In this document: in pieces, positions 59,835 through 64,000 of the stretch
How positions within the stretch are numbered: position 1 is the stretch's first letter
How the letters are laid out: each line of letters starts with the position of its first letter
Made by a program: the position numbers and the translations under genes
Notes under the pieces: model-generated
Database searches by the model: none
Told to the model about the DNA's origin: nothing
The model's input: the letters and a program-made list of their open reading frames with translations, nothing else
Source: Pseudomonas sp. MUP55
GTDB lineage: Bacteria > Pseudomonadota > Gammaproteobacteria > Pseudomonadales > Pseudomonadaceae
Direction of reading: 5' to 3'
DNA: 64,000 bases
Assembly (NCBI RefSeq): GCF_034043515.1
Contig: NZ_CP138214.1
Span: forward strand, 5,773,501-5,837,500

Positions 59835-62120
59835 TTAAAGCGACGAGTATTTCTTGCGCAGACGCTGACGAATCAGCTCGGCGAGGGTGTTCATGATGAA
59901 CGTGAACAGCAGCAGCACCAGCGCCGAGAGGAACAGCACGCGGTAATGACTGCCGCCCACCTCCGACTCGGGCATTTCCACCGCGACGTTAGCCGCCAGG
60001 GTGCGCAGGCCTTCGAACAGGTTCATCTCCATCACCGGCGTGTTACCCGTGGCCATCAGCACGATCATGGTCTCGCCCACGGCGCGGCCCATGCCGATCA
60101 TCAGCGCGGAGAAGATGCCCGGGCTGGCGGTCAGGATCACAACGCGGGTCATGGTCTGCCAGGGCGTGGCGCCCAGGGCCAGGGAACCCAGGGTCAGGCC
60201 GCGCGGCACACTGAACACGGCGTCTTCGGCGATGGAGTAGATGTTCGGGATCACCGCGAAACCCATGGCCAGGCCGACGACCAGAGCGTTGCGCTGGTCG
60301 TAGGTGATGCCCAGGTCGTGGGAGATCCACATGCGCATGTCGCCGCCGAAGAACCAGGTTTCCAGGTACGGGCTCATGTACAGCGAGAGCCAGCCCACGA
60401 ACAGGATCACCGGAATCAGGATCGCGCTTTCCCAGCCATCGGGAACGCGCAGGCGGATCGACTCAGGCAGGCGGCTGAACACAAAACCGGCCACCAGGAT
60501 GCCAATCGGCAGCAGCATCAGCAGGCTGAAGATCCCCGGCAGATGCCCTTCGACATAGGGCGCCAGGAACAGGCCCGCGAAGAAGCCGAGGATCACCGTC
60601 GGCATGGCTTCCATCAGTTCGATCACCGGCTTGACCTTGCGGCGCAGGCTCGGGGCCATGAAGTAAGCGGTGTAGATCGCGGCAGCGACAGCCAGTGGCG
60701 CGGCGAGCAGCATGGCGTAGAACGCAGCTTTGAGCGTACCGAAGGTCAGCGGCGCCAGGCTCATCTTGGGTTCGAAGTCGGTGTTGGCGGCGGTCGATTG
60801 CCAGACGTACTTAGGCTCGTCGTAGTTCTCGTACCAGACCTTGCTCCACAGCGCGCTCCAGGACACTTCCGGGTGCGGGTTGTCGAGCAGCAACGGCTGC
60901 AGCTTGCCACCGGCCTCGACAATCACGCGGTTGGCCCGTGGCGACAGGCCGAACACGCCTTGGCCGTCGACCACCGGGTCAACCAGCAAGGTGCGGTGCG
61001 CGGTGCTGTGGAACACGCCGAACTGGCCGGAAGCGTCGAGGGCAGTGAAGCCTTTGCGACGTTCCTCAGCGGTGATTTCCACAATCGGCGCGGTGCCCAT
61101 CTGGAAGGTACGGATTTGCTTGAGGCGCTGCTCGCCGTCCGGGTCGCGGGCCATGAACCACTGGGCCAGGCCACCCTTGGAGTTACCGACGATCAGCGAG
61201 ATGCCGCCCACCAGCTGAGTGCTGGCGGTGACTTCGGCGTTGCCGTCTTCAAGCAGTTTGTAGCGACCGTTGAGGCTCTTGTCGCGCAGGCTGAACACAT
61301 CGGCCAGGGCGCGACCGTTGATCACATACAGCCATTGCTGGCGCGGGTCGATGAAGATCGCCTTCACCGGTTCGGTCATTTGCGGCAGTTCGACACGCTT
61401 CTGCTCGCTGGTGACTTCGCCGGTCATCATGTTTTCTTCGCGGCTCAGGGTCAGCACATTCAAGTGCGCACCGGCCGAGCCGGCCACCACCAGGGATGTA
61501 TCGGTGGCATTGAGCGCAACGTGTTCCAACGGGCGGCCGGCTTCATCCAACGCGATCGGCGTTTCGCCGTAAGGGTATTCGATCGCCGGGCTGATGGTTT
61601 TCTTGCCGTCCGGGTAGGACACCTTGTAGGTGTGACGGAACACCATGGACTGGCCGTTGGACAAGCCCAGGATCACCAGCGGGCTGCCCGGCTGGTCTTC
61701 ACCGATGGACACCACCTGGGTACCGGCCGGCAGTGGCAGGTCGACGCGCTTGAGTTCAGCGCCAGTGTCGACTTCAAAAAACAGCGCCTGGCCCTTGTCG
61801 GAAACGCGCATGGCGACCTGGTTCTGTTCTTCAAGCGAGATCAATAACGGCTTGCCGGCGTCCTGCATCCAGGCGGGCGTCAGCGCCTCTTCCTTGGTCA
61901 GCGAGGCGCCCTGGAACAGCGGCGCGACGACATAGGCGAGGAAGAAGAAAATCAGGGTAATGGCGGCCAGCACGGCGAGGCCGCCGACCAGCACATACCA
62001 ACGGGTGAAGCGATCCTTGAGCGCGCGAATGCGGCGCTTGCGTTGCAGCTCAGGCGTATTGAAATCAATGCGCTTGGGAGGGGAAGTCGTCGTCATGGTG
62101 GAATTGGCCAGATCATTCAT
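59835..62120 (-). CDS. pstC: Phosphate ABC transporter permease PstC, long form
   Basis: PstC is the second channel subunit. At 761 residues it far exceeds the E. coli protein (~319). One N-terminal helix (about 42-68) is followed by a domain of about 370 residues with beta-propeller-like repeats (VVSIGEDQPGSPLVILGLSN; LNVLTLSREENM; WLYVINGRALADVFSLRDKS), then the permease core (about 455-755: AVAAAIYTAYF; GFFAGLFLAPYVEG; SLALGATPWQTMTRVVI). I use ATG at 62120; the GTG two codons earlier is the alternative. A Pho box lies 23 bases upstream. Confidence 0.95.
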   Translation of the reverse strand: MNDLANSTMTTTSPPKRIDFNTPELQRKRRIRALKDRFTRWYVLVGGLAVLAAITLIFFFLAYVVAPLFQGASLTKEEALTPAWMQDAGKPLLISLEEQNQVAMRVSDKGQALFFEVDTGAELKRVDLPLPAGTQVVSIGEDQPGSPLVILGLSNGQSMVFRHTYKVSYPDGKKTISPAIEYPYGETPIALDEAGRPLEHVALNATDTSLVVAGSAGAHLNVLTLSREENMMTGEVTSEQKRVELPQMTEPVKAIFIDPRQQWLYVINGRALADVFSLRDKSLNGRYKLLEDGNAEVTASTQLVGGISLIVGNSKGGLAQWFMARDPDGEQRLKQIRTFQMGTAPIVEITAEERRKGFTALDASGQFGVFHSTAHRTLLVDPVVDGQGVFGLSPRANRVIVEAGGKLQPLLLDNPHPEVSWSALWSKVWYENYDEPKYVWQSTAANTDFEPKMSLAPLTFGTLKAAFYAMLLAAPLAVAAAIYTAYFMAPSLRRKVKPVIELMEAMPTVILGFFAGLFLAPYVEGHLPGIFSLLMLLPIGILVAGFVFSRLPESIRLRVPDGWESAILIPVILFVGWLSLYMSPYLETWFFGGDMRMWISHDLGITYDQRNALVVGLAMGFAVIPNIYSIAEDAVFSVPRGLTLGSLALGATPWQTMTRVVILTASPGIFSALMIGMGRAVGETMIVLMATGNTPVMEMNLFEGLRTLAANVAVEMPESEVGGSHYRVLFLSALVLLLFTFIMNTLAELIRQRLRKKYSSL

Positions 62121-62142
62121 GCGCACACCCTAGCGATCCTGT

Positions 62143-62160
62143 ATGACAGAAAGATGACAA
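62143..62160 (-). promoter_or_regulatory. pstC: Pho box upstream of pstC
   Basis: On the minus strand TTGTCAT-CTTT-CTGTCAT matches CTGTCAT-N4-CTGTCAT at all but one position, the best Pho box in the window. It ends 22 bases before the pstC ATG and would let PhoB start a pstC-pstA-pstB-phoU transcript independent of pstS. Confidence 0.85.
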
Positions 62161-62227
62161 TGCAGTGACGCAAGAAATCCGCCGCGTAGCAAAGCTGGCA
62201 GCGGACAAAAAAATGAGGGGTGCAGGG

Positions 62228-62266
62228 AGCTCGTGTGGGCGCCAATTGGCGTGTTCCCACAGGGCT
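62228..62266. terminator. Hairpin between pstS and pstC
   Basis: TGTGGG...CCCACA encloses an inner palindrome CGCCAATTGGCG. The stem lies just 3' of pstS on its strand. No clear T run follows, so it may be an attenuator or mRNA-stabilising hairpin that lowers read-through from pstS to pstC rather than a full terminator. Confidence 0.45.
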
Positions 62267-62282
62267 CGCTGCTACACCAGGC

Positions 62283-63269
62283 TTAGTTGCCTTCTTTCAA
62301 ACCCAGGTCAGCCAGGGCCTTGGCGGCAACTTTGGCTGGCAGTGGGATGTAGCCGTCCTTGACCACAACTTCCTGGCCCTGCTTAGACAGCACCAGTTTC
62401 ACGAACTCGGCTTCCAGCGGGGCCAGAGGCTTGTTCGGGGCTTTGTTGACATACACGTAGAGGAAACGCGACAGCGGGTACTTGCCGTTCAGGGCGTTTT
62501 CTTCGGTGTCTTCGATGAAGTCAGTGCTGCCTTTCTTGGCCAATGGCACAGTCTTCACGCTGGCGGTCTTGTAACCGATGCCCGAGTAACCGATGCCGTT
62601 CAGCGAGGAGCTGATGGACTGCACGACCGACGCCGAGCCCGGCTGTTCGTTCACGTTAGGCTTGTAGTCGCCTTTGCACAGGGCTTCTTCCTTGAAGTAG
62701 CCGTAGGTGCCGGATACCGAGTTACGACCGAACAGTTGCACTGGCTTGTTGGCCAGGTCGCCGGTCACGCCCAGGTCGCCCCAGGTTTTCACGTCGGCTT
62801 TGCTGCCGCACAGGCGCGTCGAGGAGAAGATCGCGTCGACCTGTTCCATGGTCAGGTGCTGGATCGGGTTGTCCTTGTGCACGAACACCGCCAGGGCATC
62901 CACGGCAACCGGGATAGCGGTTGGCTTGTAACCGTACTTCTGCTCGAAGGCCGCCAGTTCCGTGTCCTTCATCTTGCGGCTCATCGGGCCCAGGTTGGAG
63001 GTGCCTTCAGTCAGCGCAGGTGGCGCGGTGGCGGAGCCGGCAGCTTGAATCTGGATGTTGACGTTCGGGTATTCCTTTTTGTAACCCTCGGCCCACAGGG
63101 TCATCAGGTTGGCCAGGGTATCGGAACCGACGCTGGACAAGTTGCCCGACACACCAGTGGTCTTCACGTAAGCCGGGATAGCCGGGTCAACACCAGCAGC
63201 CACCGCGTTGGCAGTTGCAACGCCAGCAGCGACAAACGTCATTGCCGCCATCAAACGCTTCAGTTTCAT
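62283..63269 (-). CDS. pstS: Phosphate-binding protein PstS
   Basis: PstS captures phosphate in the periplasm and delivers it to PstCA. The 328-residue protein has a Sec signal ([20 protein letters not shown]...VAA) and typical phosphate-binding loops: [40 protein letters not shown], the [20 protein letters not shown] segment. It lacks any DING N-terminus. It has its own Pho box and is separated from pstC by about 160 bases, so it can be made in excess. Confidence 0.97.
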   Translation of the reverse strand: MKLKRLMAAMTFVAAGVATANAVAAGVDPAIPAYVKTTGVSGNLSSVGSDTLANLMTLWAEGYKKEYPNVNIQIQAAGSATAPPALTEGTSNLGPMSRKMKDTELAAFEQKYGYKPTAIPVAVDALAVFVHKDNPIQHLTMEQVDAIFSSTRLCGSKADVKTWGDLGVTGDLANKPVQLFGRNSVSGTYGYFKEEALCKGDYKPNVNEQPGSASVVQSISSSLNGIGYSGIGYKTASVKTVPLAKKGSTDFIEDTEENALNGKYPLSRFLYVYVNKAPNKPLAPLEAEFVKLVLSKQGQEVVVKDGYIPLPAKVAAKALADLGLKEGN

Positions 63270-63347
63270 GCCTTACTCCTAGCAGATAGGGATAGTTGGA
63301 TCGGGGCCAAGTATCGGTAGGCCGTGTGAACACTCTATGTCTGGAAT

Positions 63348-63365
63348 GTGACAATTAGATGAAAG
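63348..63365 (-). promoter_or_regulatory. pstS: Pho box upstream of pstS
   Basis: On the minus strand CTTTCAT-CTAA-TTGTCAC matches CTGTCAT-N4-CTGTCAT with three mismatches. It lies about 79 bases before the pstS start, a usual distance. Confidence 0.75.
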
Positions 63366-63477
63366 GCCAGCATGGGCAGCGAAGGCTTATGAGCAGGGGA
63401 AGGCTTGCAAACGCGGGGGTGACACGCAGGAATACGGTAATTCAGAAACACACTGTAATCATTGCTTAAGCACATTC

Positions 63478-63574
63478 GTTGTGGCGAGGGAGCTTGCTCC
63501 CGCTGGACTGCGCAGCAGGCCCATTTTTCAGGGCCGCTGCGCGCCCCAGCGGGAGCAAGCTCCCTCGCCACGAA
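63478..63574. repeat. REPIN of a second sequence class
   Basis: GTGGCGAGGGAGCTTGCTCC (63481 onward) and its complement ending at 63573 flank an inner imperfect palindrome (GCGCAGCAGGCCC...GGGCCGCTGCGC). The REP word differs from the GTGGGAGGGGGCTTG class seen elsewhere in the window. Confidence 0.85.
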
Positions 63575-63583
63575 CGGATCTGT

Positions 63584-64000
63584 TTACCGACCGCGTTTCC
63601 ACAGGTAGCCACCGACCACCATGCCCATCACGCAAAGCACGGCAACATAGTAGGCCGGCCCCATCGGGCTCTCCTTCATCAGCAGCGACACCGCCAGCGG
63701 CGTCAGTCCGCCGAACACGGCGTAGGCCACGTTGTAGGAAAACGACAAGCCACTGAAGCGCACCACCGGCGGGAATGCCTTGACCATCACGTACGGCACC
63801 ACACCGATGGTGCCGACAAACAGGCCGGTCAGGGCGTACAGCGGGAACAGCCAGTCCGGATGGGCCATCAGACTGTGATACAGCGTCCAGGACGTCGCCA
63901 GCAGCAATGCGCAACCGGTGATGAGCACCCGGCCGGCACCGAAGCGGTCAGCCAGTGCGCCGGAGGCGATGCACCCCAGGCTCAGGGTGACGATGGCCAG
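63584..64000 (-). CDS. MFS transporter (3' part; gene starts outside the window)
   Basis: The frame is open from the stop at 63584 to the window edge and continues beyond it. About 139 C-terminal residues are visible: helices such as LAIVTLSLGCIASGALADRF, the short loop GAGR, then WLFPLYALTGLFVGTIGVVP, YNVAYAVFGGLTPLAVSLLM and AYYVAVLCVMGMVVGGYLWK, ending KRGR. GALADRFG is the motif A-like loop between helices, and the pattern fits the metabolite:H+ symporter branch (ProP/KgtP-like). Substrate unknown. It lies upstream of pstS in the same direction, with a REPIN between. Confidence 0.88.
   Translation of the reverse strand: MAIVTLSLGCIASGALADRFGAGRVLITGCALLLATSWTLYHSLMAHPDWLFPLYALTGLFVGTIGVVPYVMVKAFPPVVRFSGLSFSYNVAYAVFGGLTPLAVSLLMKESPMGPAYYVAVLCVMGMVVGGYLWKRGR

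Noticed and set aside
59019-61847. Very long open frame on the + strand (942 codons) opposite pstC and pstA
   Set aside because: It spans two well-recognised genes on the other strand and reads as low-complexity His/Gln/Arg/Gly-rich sequence, typical of the antisense frame of GC-rich genes.

Overview
This window is GC-rich chromosomal DNA from a fluorescent Pseudomonas (P. fluorescens group by gene content, gene order and REP families; species inferred, not proven). Both ends are Pseudomonas core genome. The left end carries the 3' part of recG, a YbaK-HDOD fusion gene and a small conserved gene. The right end carries an HU gene, rubredoxin reductase and rubredoxin, ubiC-ubiA, phoB-phoR, a CNNM/CBS gene, a response regulator gene, phoU-pstB-pstA-pstC, pstS and the 3' part of an MFS gene. 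In P. aeruginosa the homologous core genes are contiguous (PA5345 to PA5370, from memory), so about 44 kb between the small gene at 2889-3269 and the HU gene at 47359 appears to be inserted accessory DNA.

About 4.1-33.5 kb is a complete H1-type type VI secretion system (T6SS) in two divergent operons that share the control region 21081-21472. Leftward: fha, tssJ, tssK, tssL, tssM, tagF, pppA, ppkA, tagT, tagS, tagR, tagQ (membrane complex plus the threonine-phosphorylation switch). Rightward: tssA, tssB, tssC, hcp, tssE, tssF, tssG, clpV, vgrG (sheath, tube, baseplate, recycling ATPase, spike). No tagJ lies between hcp and tssE. REPIN palindromes sit on both sides of hcp and before vgrG.

About 33.5-47.3 kb is an Rhs effector region. 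It holds an Eag-type chaperone gene, an intact prePAAR-PAAR-Rhs gene with a GHH-type nuclease tip and an immunity gene, a collapsed Rhs remnant with an orphan WHH-type toxin tip and its immunity gene, a second intact Rhs gene with an HNH-type tip and a cysteine-rich immunity gene, an rhs scrap, and a decayed immunity-like gene. Two complementary pieces of an HU gene, broken at the same codon, bracket the second Rhs module in permuted order, while an intact HU gene lies at the island edge. A proline-rich gene of unknown function (46036-47082) has a candidate hrp box upstream, which hints at a type III effector.

The right arm is a phosphate regulon: PhoB/PhoR sense and regulate, PstS binds phosphate, PstC/PstA/PstB import it and PhoU couples transport to PhoR. 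Pho boxes can be read upstream of phoB, pstC and pstS. No tRNA, rRNA, CRISPR array or insertion sequence was seen.
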